From: Paenibacillus sp.
GTDB lineage: Bacteria; Bacillota; Bacilli; Paenibacillales; Paenibacillaceae
NCBI GenBank assembly: GCA_023512345.1
Contig: JAILZT010000002.1
Span: 310,001-374,000, forward strand
Direction: 5' to 3'
Length of the DNA stretch: 64,000 bases
The translations under genes were made by a program, and so were the position numbers. The number at the start of each line of letters is the position of its first letter. Position 1 is the first letter of the stretch. A model generated the notes under the pieces. The model made no database searches. It was given only the letters and a program-made list of their open reading frames with translations, and was not told the DNA's origin. Of the stretch, positions 43,462 to 51,125 are shown one piece after another.

Positions 43462-44553
43462 CTAACCCTTCACCGATCCGCCCATAAGGCCTCTGACAAA
43501 ATACTTTTGCAGAAGGAAGAATATAGCCAGCGGCGTCAACATCGAGATAAACGCAGCCGAAGTGAGCAAGTGCCAGTCATTTCCCCGTGATCCTACAAGG
43601 TCAGCAATTTTCATGGACATAACTTGTACGGACGGCTGATTTCCAATGAAAATAAGGGAGACGAGGTAGTCATTCCATACCCACAGGAACTGAAAGATAC
43701 TTATAGATGCCAAAGCAGGCACCGACAAAGGCAGGATCAATTTGCTGAAAATAGTAAAGTGACTCGCCCCATCAATAAAGGCGGATTCGAAAAGATCCTT
43801 CGGTAATTGACTGATAAAGTTGTACATAAAATACGTAACCAGCGGTAATCCAAAAGCGGTATGAGCCAGCCAAATCCCTAAATAACTGCCGTTCAATCCA
43901 AGCGATGTAAAATCCTTAAGTACCGGAATAAGGGCTACTTGAATCGGGATGACAAGCATCGCAATAATGATAACGAACAAGGTTCTACGCCCCGGAAACC
44001 GCAGCCAAGCGAAGGCATAGGCGGCAAAGCAGGCAATCAATACCGGAATTACTGTAGCAGGAACAGCGATGGTCAGTGTATTCCAGAAAGCTTGGGAGAG
44101 ACCAGAACCCTTCTGTGTAATTACAGTGCCATCCGCTTCCTTAATTTTATATTCTTTACCCGACAGAACATTTTTGTAGTTATCGAGTGTAACATCTGTT
44201 TTGACTTGCCAGCCTTTATCCTGAACATTTACAGTACGTGCCCGGCGATTCTCCCACAAGAGGCGGCCGTCGTCTACTGCAACACCAGCTTTCAACTGAT
44301 CATCACTATAGGTCTTCCCATTCACCTCTATAGGCTGGCGAAGGTCTACGTCCTTAGATAGCTGAATCGTCTTGCCAGACTTCCATTCTTGATGAGGGAA
44401 TATCTTCCACCAACCTGTGTGCAAAATATCTGCCGCTGGCCGAAAGGATGAAATAAACAGACCCAAGGTCGGAAGCAACCAAATAAAACAAATGAATCCG
44501 AGGACGAGATTAACAACGGTTTTACTGCCTTTTTTCTTTTTCTTGCCGACCAT
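43462..44553 (-). CDS. Carbohydrate ABC transporter permease (MalG/AglG-type)
   Basis: A 363-residue permease. The EAA loop is ESAFIDGASHFTIFSKLILP and the C-terminus ends LQKYFVRGLMGGSVKG as in MalG-type proteins. Between the first and second helices there is an extra polar segment of about 110 residues (about 45-155), absent from the common ~280-residue MalG form but known in AglG-like alpha-glucoside permeases. Its ATG overlaps the upstream permease stop by one base. Confidence 0.9.
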   Translation of the reverse strand: MVGKKKKKGSKTVVNLVLGFICFIWLLPTLGLFISSFRPAADILHTGWWKIFPHQEWKSGKTIQLSKDVDLRQPIEVNGKTYSDDQLKAGVAVDDGRLLWENRRARTVNVQDKGWQVKTDVTLDNYKNVLSGKEYKIKEADGTVITQKGSGLSQAFWNTLTIAVPATVIPVLIACFAAYAFAWLRFPGRRTLFVIIIAMLVIPIQVALIPVLKDFTSLGLNGSYLGIWLAHTAFGLPLVTYFMYNFISQLPKDLFESAFIDGASHFTIFSKLILPLSVPALASISIFQFLWVWNDYLVSLIFIGNQPSVQVMSMKIADLVGSRGNDWHLLTSAAFISMLTPLAIFFLLQKYFVRGLMGGSVKG

Positions 44554-45635
44554 TAGAATCCCCCCTGCTTGCGGAACTGACGTAGATTAATAATAATTAC
44601 TGGTAAAACAGCAATCAGCAGAACGATAGCCAGCGTCGATCCGTAACCGAAGTTGCGGTACATAAAGAACTGTCGATAGAACTGTGTTGCGACTACCTCT
44701 GTATCGTATTGACCACCCGTCATCACCATGACGACGTCAAATATTTTCAATGTGAAGACAATAATAGTTGTTGTGACCGTCAGGATCGTGGTTGAAATAT
44801 ACGGAATCATAATGCCGAAAAATATTTTAATCTCACCGGCGCCGTCCACACGAGCAGCCTCCATAATATCTTCGGGAACACCTTTAATTGCCGCCGAGAA
44901 AATAACCATCGCAAAACCCGTTTGCATCCAAATCAGAATTACAATAAGGAAAAGGTTGTTCCAAGGCTGCAGCATGCTGGTCCAAGCCTGCGGCTCGCCT
45001 CCAAAATAAGTAACGATCGCATTCAGCAAACCAATCTGCTCATCACCCGGCTGATAGTAGTAAATAAATTTCCAAATGACACCTGCTGCAACAAAGGAAA
45101 TAGCCATTGGCATGAAAATGATAGATTTAGCGATTTTTTCATAGCTGCTGCGGTCTGCCAGAATAGCAATCAACAAGCCGAAGGTAACACAAGCCAAAGT
45201 CCCTAAGAATACCCACAACAAGTTATTGCGCAGCGCAGTGGCCATCAAATGATCGCTGAATATAGCTGCATAGTTGCTTAATCCCACAAACTTTTCGGAA
45301 GCAGCATCGAAAAAGCTTAGGTATAGCGTCCGCAGTGCAGGCAAAATCAATAACCAGCCAAGTAGAATAACTGCGGGGCCGATGAAAACATAAGGCAGCA
45401 CCCTGCTGCGAACCTGGTCTGGATACTGTTCCACCGCCCATGACAGGGTATAGTAAATTAGATAAACGCCTAGAACGCCCCAAAGGACGGCAAGAACCGC
45501 AGTAACCAGCGGATTGAGCGTCGAATCCCGAAAAAACCTGAAGATTAGCCCATTGACCACAATATTGGCTAATAATACTACTAGGGATAAGAGCACCGCC
45601 TTTATACTGATTCTTTGCTTTGCTTGTGCACTCAT
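44553..45635 (-). CDS. Carbohydrate ABC transporter permease (MalF/AglF-type)
   Basis: A 360-residue permease. Two or three extra N-terminal helices (ISIKAVLLSLVVLLANIVVN, VTAVLAVLWGVLGVYLIYYT) precede the six-helix core; the EAA loop is EAARVDGAGEIKIFFGIMIP. It works with the downstream permease and the binding protein at 45842. No ATPase gene is present, so a shared MsmX-type ATPase encoded elsewhere is likely. AGGAGGAG precedes the ATG and is contiguous with the hairpin repeats at 45651-45730. Confidence 0.9.
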   Translation of the reverse strand: MSAQAKQRISIKAVLLSLVVLLANIVVNGLIFRFFRDSTLNPLVTAVLAVLWGVLGVYLIYYTLSWAVEQYPDQVRSRVLPYVFIGPAVILLGWLLILPALRTLYLSFFDAASEKFVGLSNYAAIFSDHLMATALRNNLLWVFLGTLACVTFGLLIAILADRSSYEKIAKSIIFMPMAISFVAAGVIWKFIYYYQPGDEQIGLLNAIVTYFGGEPQAWTSMLQPWNNLFLIVILIWMQTGFAMVIFSAAIKGVPEDIMEAARVDGAGEIKIFFGIMIPYISTTILTVTTTIIVFTLKIFDVVMVMTGGQYDTEVVATQFYRQFFMYRNFGYGSTLAIVLLIAVLPVIIINLRQFRKQGGF

Positions 45636-45650
45636 TTTAGCTCCTCCTAT

Positions 45651-45730
45651 AAGTTTTGCCGTTAGGCAAAACTCTCTTCGTAAGCATCATCTTAAGTTTT
45701 GCCGTTAGGCAAAACTCTCTTCGTAAGCAT
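45651..45730 (-). repeat. Tandem hairpin module ending in the permease ribosome binding site
   Basis: Two units of 43 bp (from 45651 and 45694). On the reverse strand each reads GCTTACGAAGAGAGTTTTGC, CTAAC, GGCAAAACTT, forming AGTTTTGCC/GGCAAAACT hairpins. The second unit runs straight into ATAGGAGG, the ribosome binding site of the permease. The same layout occurs at 49147-49245 before the LLM gene. Confidence 0.85.
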
Positions 45731-45755
45731 TGTTACAACCATTTTTATAAAACAA

Positions 45756-45795
45756 AAAGAGGGGCAGATGTTTCTTCCGTTCTCGCTGCCCCTCT
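45756..45795 (-). terminator. Intra-operon terminator after the binding-protein gene
   Basis: On the reverse strand AGAGGGGCAG pairs with CTGCCCCTCT, followed by TTTTTGTTTT. It lies between the binding protein (stop at 45842) and the permease (start 45635), so the binding protein should be made in excess of the membrane subunits. Confidence 0.88.
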
Positions 45796-45841
45796 TCATG
45801 TAATCCTAGCCAATCAACAGTTCATCATTGTGTTAATGTGA

Positions 45842-47266
45842 TTAGTTTTTCCAGCCGGACTGGATTTGCTCAAGAGCCTGATCCAGAGTAGCTGTGCCAC
45901 TCACATAGTCGGTCATACCTTTCCAGAACGTTCCCGCGCCTACACTACCAGGCATAAGGTCAGAACCGTCAAAACGAAGGGTGGATGCGTCTTGAACCAG
46001 CTTAGCCATAGCACGGTCTGATTCAGAGCTGTACCAGTCCAGGGATGCGTCATTCATTGGTGCGATTACACCACCGGATTGAACCCAAGTTTTAATGGAT
46101 TCACCTGTTGTGAAGAATTCCATTACCGCACGAACTTCAGGACGATCATTGAACATGGAGTAAATATCACCAGCTACCAGTACTGGTTTGCCGTATTGAG
46201 GGTCAATAGATGGCAGATAGAACCAGCCATAATCCTCATCAATTTTTGCTGTTTCAGGGAAGAAGCTTGTAATAAAGTTACCTTGACGGTGGAACCAAGC
46301 TTTTGGCGGGTTGTCGAACATAGGTTTTGGAGCATCGCCGAATGCAGTGGTAACGATGGATTTTGTACCGCCATAGACATAATCTTTATTCAACCAAATT
46401 TTGGACATCACTTCTATTGCATGTTTTACTTCTGGGGAAGTGAATGGAAGCTCACCTTTTACCCATTTGTCATAATTCTCAGGAGTAGTAGTACGCAACA
46501 TAATATCTTCTACCCAGTCGGTTGCTGCCCAGCCTGTTGCTGCACCGCTCTCGATGCCAATTGCCCATGCAGGATCGCCGTCTTTTGCGATTTGCTCAGT
46601 CAAAGCCAACATTTCATCCCAAGTTTCTGGAATCTTGTAACCAGCTTCTTCAAATTGTTTCTTAGGGTACCACACAAGGCTCTTCACGTTACTGCGGTTC
46701 CAAATACCTGCCATGATTTTGCCGTCTTTACCGTCCATGGTGGACATATCCAGCCAGCTTTGGTTGTAGTTCGCTTTCAATTTGTCCTGATCCAGAACAG
46801 TTGTCAGATCGACTACTTTACCAGTCTTAGCAATGGATGAAAGTAAACCTGGTTGCGGGAAGTCAGCGATATCCGGAGCATTTCCGCCATCTACGCGGAT
46901 ATTAATAGTAGCTTCAAATTCTTTGGAGCCTTCATATTGGATATCGATGCCTGTTTTGGCTTCGAAATCCTTGATGCTGTTCTCAAACTTCACTTGGTCA
47001 GCATCTACGAACGGGCCGAACATGGTAACCTTTGTTCCTTTATAGTCACCCTTCATCGCCAGTTCCAGTGGTGATCCAGCTGTGTCGGTACTGGTGTTTT
47101 CTGTCGATGCCGGTGCGTTATCAGCTGCTTTTTCAGTTGCTGCTGGTGCATTTGTTGCTGCAGCATTGTTATTTCCATTGTTGCCTCCGCATGCACTTAG
47201 CATCATTGTGAACGAAAGACATAGCACGATTGCCAATGGCATTTTGCGTCCTGAAGCTTTTTTCAT
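45842..47266 (-). CDS. Sugar-binding lipoprotein of ABC transporter
   Basis: A 474-residue extracellular solute-binding protein (family 1). The lipobox is MLSACGG, followed by an Ala/Asn/Thr-rich linker. The fold shows VTMFGPFVDADQVKFENSIK, ADFPQPGLLSSIAKTGKV and a C-terminal FWKGMTDYVSGTATLDQALE. It is anchored to the outer face of the membrane and delivers an alpha-glucoside-type sugar to the two downstream permeases, probably the substrate of the GH65 phosphorylase. The ATG at 47278 abuts AAAGGGG, so the ATG at 47266 is preferred. Confidence 0.9.
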   Translation of the reverse strand: MKKASGRKMPLAIVLCLSFTMMLSACGGNNGNNNAAATNAPAATEKAADNAPASTENTSTDTAGSPLELAMKGDYKGTKVTMFGPFVDADQVKFENSIKDFEAKTGIDIQYEGSKEFEATINIRVDGGNAPDIADFPQPGLLSSIAKTGKVVDLTTVLDQDKLKANYNQSWLDMSTMDGKDGKIMAGIWNRSNVKSLVWYPKKQFEEAGYKIPETWDEMLALTEQIAKDGDPAWAIGIESGAATGWAATDWVEDIMLRTTTPENYDKWVKGELPFTSPEVKHAIEVMSKIWLNKDYVYGGTKSIVTTAFGDAPKPMFDNPPKAWFHRQGNFITSFFPETAKIDEDYGWFYLPSIDPQYGKPVLVAGDIYSMFNDRPEVRAVMEFFTTGESIKTWVQSGGVIAPMNDASLDWYSSESDRAMAKLVQDASTLRFDGSDLMPGSVGAGTFWKGMTDYVSGTATLDQALEQIQSGWKN

Positions 47267-47347
47267 CTTTTCATACATCCCCTTTAATTGTTTTAGAGAG
47301 TTGCATCTTCATTTGAGCTGTGGATGCCAGAGCCGACTAGTGGCTAA

Positions 47348-47371
47348 ATCACCTCCTTGCAAAGGTTTTCA
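47348..47371 (-). promoter_or_regulatory. Leader of the binding-protein gene: LacI-type site and isolated SD-like sequence
   Basis: TGCAAAGGTTTTCA (47358-47371) is one of the TGAAAASSTTTTCA-like palindromes of this locus. It overlaps AAGGAGGTGAT (47348-47358, reverse strand), an 11-base complement of the 16S rRNA 3' end that has no usable start codon downstream; the real start is over 80 bases away. Confidence 0.5.
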
Positions 47372-47423
47372 AATAGATTGATATAAATGAACTAAAAGTT
47401 ATGATTCTAGCTCACTCTTCACA

Positions 47424-47437
47424 AAATAACGCTTACA
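47424..47437 (-). promoter_or_regulatory. CcpA-like cre site
   Basis: On the reverse strand TGTAAGCGTTATTT matches the cre consensus TGWAANCGNTNWCA at all but the last two positions. It lies 5 bp downstream of the -10, overlapping the expected transcription start, where CcpA binding represses. Confidence 0.6.
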
Positions 47438-47442
47438 TTTCC

Positions 47443-47471
47443 ATCATAGCATACTGATATCTGGTTTCCAA
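47443..47471 (-). promoter_or_regulatory. Promoter of the disaccharide ABC operon
   Basis: Reverse strand TTGGAA, 17-bp spacer, TATGAT, with a TG at the extended -10 position (TGCTATGAT). Confidence 0.7.
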
Positions 47472-47565
47472 TAGATAGCGTTTTACTTTTGCCTACAATT
47501 TTTCAATTCATTACTATCATATAACCAGCTAAGACGAGGTATGAATTTTTTTGAACAAAACACTC

Positions 47566-47579
47566 TGAAAAGCTTTTCA
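47566..47579. promoter_or_regulatory. LacI-type palindrome
   Basis: TGAAAAGCTTTTCA is a perfect 14-bp palindrome between the LacI gene stop and the operon promoter. Related sites lie at 47358, 48633, 48689 and 48850. The 331-bp gap 47279-47609 thus holds promoter, cre site and two operators. Confidence 0.6.
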
Positions 47580-47609
47580 AAATGTTGTGAGAAAAGAAAT
47601 GAGAGACTC

Positions 47610-48614
47610 TCATTTTTCCCTTGAAGATTCTCTCACAATCAATTTATGCTCCATCTTCTCGCGCTTTACCTCAACGTCTCCAGTAGAAAGAAGTTCGTGT
47701 ATCTTTTCGGCAGCACGGTATCCCAGTTCATAAATAGGTTGAGCGATAGTAGTTAGCTTCGGAATAAACATGCTGGACATCCGCAGGTTATCAAATCCCA
47801 TGACCGACACTTGACCAGGAACGTGTATGTTCCGATCCTTTAAATACGAAATGGTACCCATTGCAAATTCATCAGCAACACAGAATACAGCTGTTATCTC
47901 CGGGTGTTCCGTAAACAACTCATGTGCAGCTTGATAAGCGTGTTCAAAGCGATGATTCGCAAACTTAATTTTCTCCACATTGTGCTCCAGGCCAAATTCA
48001 GTCAGAGCTCTTACAAATCCTGCGTACCGAGGTGGACCAGAAATGGAATTGTCGTGGTTAAAACCAATCATTCCAATTTGCTTATGCCCCAGTTCAATCA
48101 AAAATTTCACGGCATCGTACGCAGCAACCTCATCATCGATCTCCACACAAGGAATGTCGTATTCATCAGAGTGAGAGGAGACGAGCACAAATGGAATTCG
48201 GCAGCCCACCAACTTCTCGTAATACTCGGGATACAGAACATCACTGGCAAAAACAATTCCATCTACCTGTTTCTCATGAAAGGCATCAATGTATGACAAT
48301 AACCGCTCTTTGTCTCTGTCCGTATTACAGATCATCAGACTATAACCGAGCTTGATACAAGCATCCTGCATTCCGCGAATAACCCCTGCAAAGTACAGGT
48401 TCTCTATATCCGGAATAAGCAGGCCAAGCGTGAACGACTTCTTGTAGATTAAACCTCGAGCGAATGCATTCGGCTGATATTGCAGCGTCTGAATGGCATC
48501 CATAACTCTGTTCCGCTTGCTCTCCACCACCGTTTCGGGTGAATTCATCACACGGGACACGGTACTGATCGATACCTCTGCCATCTTGGCGACATCTCGT
48601 ATTGTTGGCTTCAT
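47610..48614 (-). CDS. LacI-family regulator of the disaccharide ABC operon
   Basis: A 334-residue LacI/GalR protein. The helix-turn-helix is TIRDVAKMAEVSISTVSRVM and the hinge QPNAFARGL; the core includes TLGLLIPDIENLYFAGVIRG, DGIVFASDV, AVFCVADEFAMGTI and VMGFDNLRMS. It is transcribed in the same direction as the binding-protein operon and precedes it. Several TGAAAASSTTTTCA-like palindromes lie before both, so it probably represses both itself and the operon until its sugar is present. GGAAG supports the ATG at 48614; the frame extends to 48740 without a good start. Confidence 0.88.
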   Translation of the reverse strand: MKPTIRDVAKMAEVSISTVSRVMNSPETVVESKRNRVMDAIQTLQYQPNAFARGLIYKKSFTLGLLIPDIENLYFAGVIRGMQDACIKLGYSLMICNTDRDKERLLSYIDAFHEKQVDGIVFASDVLYPEYYEKLVGCRIPFVLVSSHSDEYDIPCVEIDDEVAAYDAVKFLIELGHKQIGMIGFNHDNSISGPPRYAGFVRALTEFGLEHNVEKIKFANHRFEHAYQAAHELFTEHPEITAVFCVADEFAMGTISYLKDRNIHVPGQVSVMGFDNLRMSSMFIPKLTTIAQPIYELGYRAAEKIHELLSTGDVEVKREKMEHKLIVRESSREK

Positions 48615-48632
48615 AGTGTGTACTTCCTTTTT

Positions 48633-48646
48633 AGAAAACCTTTTCA
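48633..48646. promoter_or_regulatory. LacI-type palindrome upstream of its own gene
   Basis: AGAAAACCTTTTCA, 19 bp before the regulator's ATG; placed to block transcription or translation of the regulator. Confidence 0.55.
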
Positions 48647-48688
48647 AGGTGATTATAGCAAGGTGATTCCAAAAGCACAAGTTCTTTT

Positions 48689-48702
48689 TAAAAACGCTTT
48701 CA
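48689..48702. promoter_or_regulatory. LacI- or cre-like palindrome
   Basis: TAAAAACGCTTTCA resembles both the cre consensus and the local LacI-type sites. Which protein binds cannot be told. Confidence 0.4.
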
Positions 48703-48849
48703 AAAATATCATTTATAGAATAAAAGAATGAATTACTCACTATTCACCTTTAAATAGAGTTAAAAAGCAATCGATATTAGACACCCCGGCACTCCAAGCT
48801 TTATATATCCCTTCTTTTCTGGACAATTACTAACCTATTAGACTCATAG

Positions 48850-48863
48850 TGAAAACCTTTTCA
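48850..48863. promoter_or_regulatory. Distal LacI-type palindrome
   Basis: TGAAAACCTTTTCA, about 235 bp upstream of the regulator start. Between here and 49070 there is no gene; the sequence is pyrimidine-rich with two partial copies of CCTCGTACC (near 48927 and 48976). Confidence 0.5.
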
Positions 48864-49071
48864 TACTAATATTATACTAAAATTCCTTATAAGACCCTCA
48901 TAACATCACCCTACTAATCTTAATGCCGTCCTCGTACCATCCTCAATCTCATCCCCACACCAACCTTAATCCCATCCTCGTACCTTCATCGTAAAAATGG
49001 GTAGAACTATAGGATGTTATTAATACTGTTAACCCAACGCTTACTTAAAGTAGGTAAATGACTTAATTTCA

Positions 49072-49122
49072 TGTTATACTATCGTGTAGATCAGCTCATA
49101 GATGCAAATACTGCTTGAGCTG
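49072..49122 (+). promoter_or_regulatory. Promoter and leader hairpin of the LLM gene
   Basis: TGTTATACT (49072-49080) is an extended -10. The transcript would start near 49087 and soon form CAGCTCA/TGAGCTG (49092-49098 with 49116-49122). The leader is about 165 nt and also holds the tandem module at 49147-49245. Confidence 0.5.
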
Positions 49123-49146
49123 AGGTTTTATAACAGGCTTATACTT

Positions 49147-49245
49147 AAAACTTTAAAGTTCATGCTTTCGAAGCGATTTTTGCTTCACAAAACTTTAAAG
49201 TTCATGCTTTCGAAGCGAGTTTTGCTTCGCAAAACTTTTAGGAGG
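49147..49245 (+). repeat. Tandem hairpin module ending in the LLM ribosome binding site
   Basis: Two 42-bp units (from 49147 and 49189) and a third partial unit at 49231. Each reads AAAACTTTAAAGTTCATGCT, TTCGAAGCGAGTTTTGCTTC. The partial third unit is AAAACTTTTAGGAGG, the LLM ribosome binding site. The module is homologous to the reverse strand of 45651-45730. Confidence 0.85.
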
Positions 49246-49252
49246 GATCATA

Positions 49253-50263
49253 TTGAAGCAACTACAGGACATTCCTATTTCCGTACTGGATTTGGCCCCC
49301 ATTCTAGAGGGAGGCAGCGCTGCGGATTCACTTCACAACACGCTCGATTTGGCCCGTCATGCCGAACAGTGGGGATACCACCGTTATTGGTTGGCTGAAC
49401 ATCATAATATGCCCGGTATAGCCAGCTCAGCCACTTCACTTGTTATCGGCCATGTAGCTTCCGGAACTCACAAAATACGCGTCGGTTCTGGGGGAATCAT
49501 GCTGTCCAACCATGCACCTCTCGTTATTGCCGAGCAATTCGGAACTTTGGAATCCTTATACCCCGGTCGGATTGATCTTGGGCTCGGGCGGGCTCCAGGC
49601 TCGGATCAACCTGCTTCTCGGGCCCTGAGAAGAGGTCTGGGTGGCGATGGAAGTGATTTTCCAGAGCAGCTTAGTGAGCTTCGTGCCTATTTCGACCCCG
49701 CGGCAATCAGTTCCCGTCCAACAGGTGTACGCGCCATCCCTGGGGAAGGACTAAATGTGCCTATTTGGCTTCTCGGCTCCAGTGGCTTCAGTGCACGATT
49801 AGCTGGCCAGTTGGGACTGCCCTTTGCCTTCGCCAGTCATTTCGCACCGGACTATTTGTTGCCCGCACTGCATCTATACCGCAGCAACTTTCAGCCCTCA
49901 GTCCATCTTGATAAACCGCATGTTATGGTCGGGTTGGGAATCACCGCTGCGGAGACAACCGAAGAAGCACGTAAACTGGCCACTTCCCAGCAACAGCAAT
50001 TCCTTAATATAATTCGTGGCCGCACCGGCAAGCTGCAACCGCCTGTTGATAGTCTGGACGGAATATGGACTCCTCAGGAAAAAGCAATTCTTCAGGATAA
50101 GCTCCAATATTCAATATCCGGAGACAAAGCAGCGGTACATGCACGATTACAACAAATACTTGCAGATACAGATGCCGATGAATTTATTATTGCTTCTCAG
50201 ATTTATGATCACAGCGCACGTTTGCGATCCTATGAGCTTGCAGCCGAAGCCATCAAAGGTTAA
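49253..50263 (+). CDS. LLM-class flavin-dependent oxidoreductase (luciferase-like)
   Basis: A 336-residue bacterial-luciferase-fold monooxygenase. Features are [34 protein letters not shown] (the WLAEHH motif of the MsnO8/YhbW-type group), [20 protein letters not shown] and [14 protein letters not shown]. It uses reduced flavin from a separate reductase; the substrate is unknown. Translation starts at a TTG at 49253 behind GGAGGG. Its leader carries the tandem hairpin module. Confidence 0.9.
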   Translation: MKQLQDIPISVLDLAPILEGGSAADSLHNTLDLARHAEQWGYHRYWLAEHHNMPGIASSATSLVIGHVASGTHKIRVGSGGIMLSNHAPLVIAEQFGTLESLYPGRIDLGLGRAPGSDQPASRALRRGLGGDGSDFPEQLSELRAYFDPAAISSRPTGVRAIPGEGLNVPIWLLGSSGFSARLAGQLGLPFAFASHFAPDYLLPALHLYRSNFQPSVHLDKPHVMVGLGITAAETTEEARKLATSQQQQFLNIIRGRTGKLQPPVDSLDGIWTPQEKAILQDKLQYSISGDKAAVHARLQQILADTDADEFIIASQIYDHSARLRSYELAAEAIKG

Positions 50264-50292
50264 TAAATCTTAAGATTTAAACACTAATCCAT

Positions 50293-50333
50293 AAGGCTGA
50301 TCCCCGGTAGTATCGGAGGGTCAGCCTCTTTTT
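50293..50333 (+). terminator. Terminator after the LLM gene
   Basis: AAGGCTGATCCCC pairs with GGAGGGTCAGCCT, followed by CTTTTT. Confidence 0.87.
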
Positions 50334-50534
50334 AGCGGTATATCGTCAAAGTAGTTCCATAGAGCACCACTATTCGACAAATTATACGATTTAATATGGA
50401 TAGAATAGCCGATACTTCTTTGTATTACAGTTGAACACCTCATTTGATTACGAATCTAGTCCAAAATCGGTGCTAGTCCCAGTGGACGTGGTGTAAAACT
50501 CATGGGTGGGCAGATTGAAGAGGGAAATCTAATC

Positions 50535-50722
50535 GCATACGGACTCCAGTACTCTTATTTGCTTAAAACTGCTGATTGTGAAGTGCATACGGACTCCAGT
50601 GACTCTATAGCCCACTTTCCCCTCTAAAATTGAGGTTTTTAGAGTAAATAGCGTCCCCTGAGTCCGTATATATGAATAATCAACGGTTTGCGCTAGAATA
50701 GCGGCCTTACAGTCCGCATGAG
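50535..50722 (+). repeat. Four-box intergenic repeat element, copy 3
   Basis: Two direct boxes, GCATACGGACTCCAGTACTC (50535) and GCATACGGACTCCAGTGACT (50585), then two inverted, GCGTCCCCTGAGTCCGTATA (about 50651) and GCGGCCTTACAGTCCGCATG (about 50701). The order and 50-60-bp spacing equal copies 1 and 2. It lies within the 860-bp gene-free stretch 50264-51125. Confidence 0.8.
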
Positions 50723-50738
50723 TATCCGGTCCGAATGA

Positions 50739-50838
50739 GCGTCGGGCTCGGCTCAGCATCACTCGCGTAGATGCGCGTCGGGCTCGGACCAGCATCACTC
50801 GAGCAGATGTCGCGTCGGGCTCGGACCGGGCACGAGCC
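50739..50838 (+). repeat. Short GC-rich tandem repeat, 36-37-bp period
   Basis: GCGTCGGGCTCGG recurs at 50739, 50775 and 50812 with intervening CAGCATCACTCG copies. A reverse-strand ORF across it (50529-50924) has the Arg/Ala-rich composition expected of a chance ORF in a repeat. The remaining 50840-51125 shows only the pepT leader. Confidence 0.75.
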
Positions 50839-51125
50839 AGCTCATTCGTTTGGCGGGCGGGGTAAACCGCGCTTATATTTCTATTCTGGCGTAGAGATCC
50901 GCGTAATCGCAGCCTCAAAAACAAATATTTCGGCGAAAAGTTACAGTATTTTGCAAAAAATAGCGAAAAAAAGAGGGAGGAAGCCCATCAGAATTTACCA
51001 TTTTCACTTAAGTCAACCTTCGATCGAAAATCACCCTCCCCCTTCTCTCCCATAAAGCATTAAAGTGAGACCAAAGGCAGAAAATGTTATTATATACTTA
51101 CGACGATATAGAGGAGATGGGAATA

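Noticed and set aside
46079..46840. 253-codon plus-strand reading frame
   Set aside because: It is entirely antisense to the sugar-binding lipoprotein, which has clear motifs and a lipobox; the product is Phe/Cys/His-rich as expected of an antisense frame.
50529..50924. 131-codon reverse-strand reading frame
   Set aside because: It covers repeat copy 3 and the GC-rich tandem repeat; the Arg/Ala-rich product reflects the repeat and no ribosome binding site was found.
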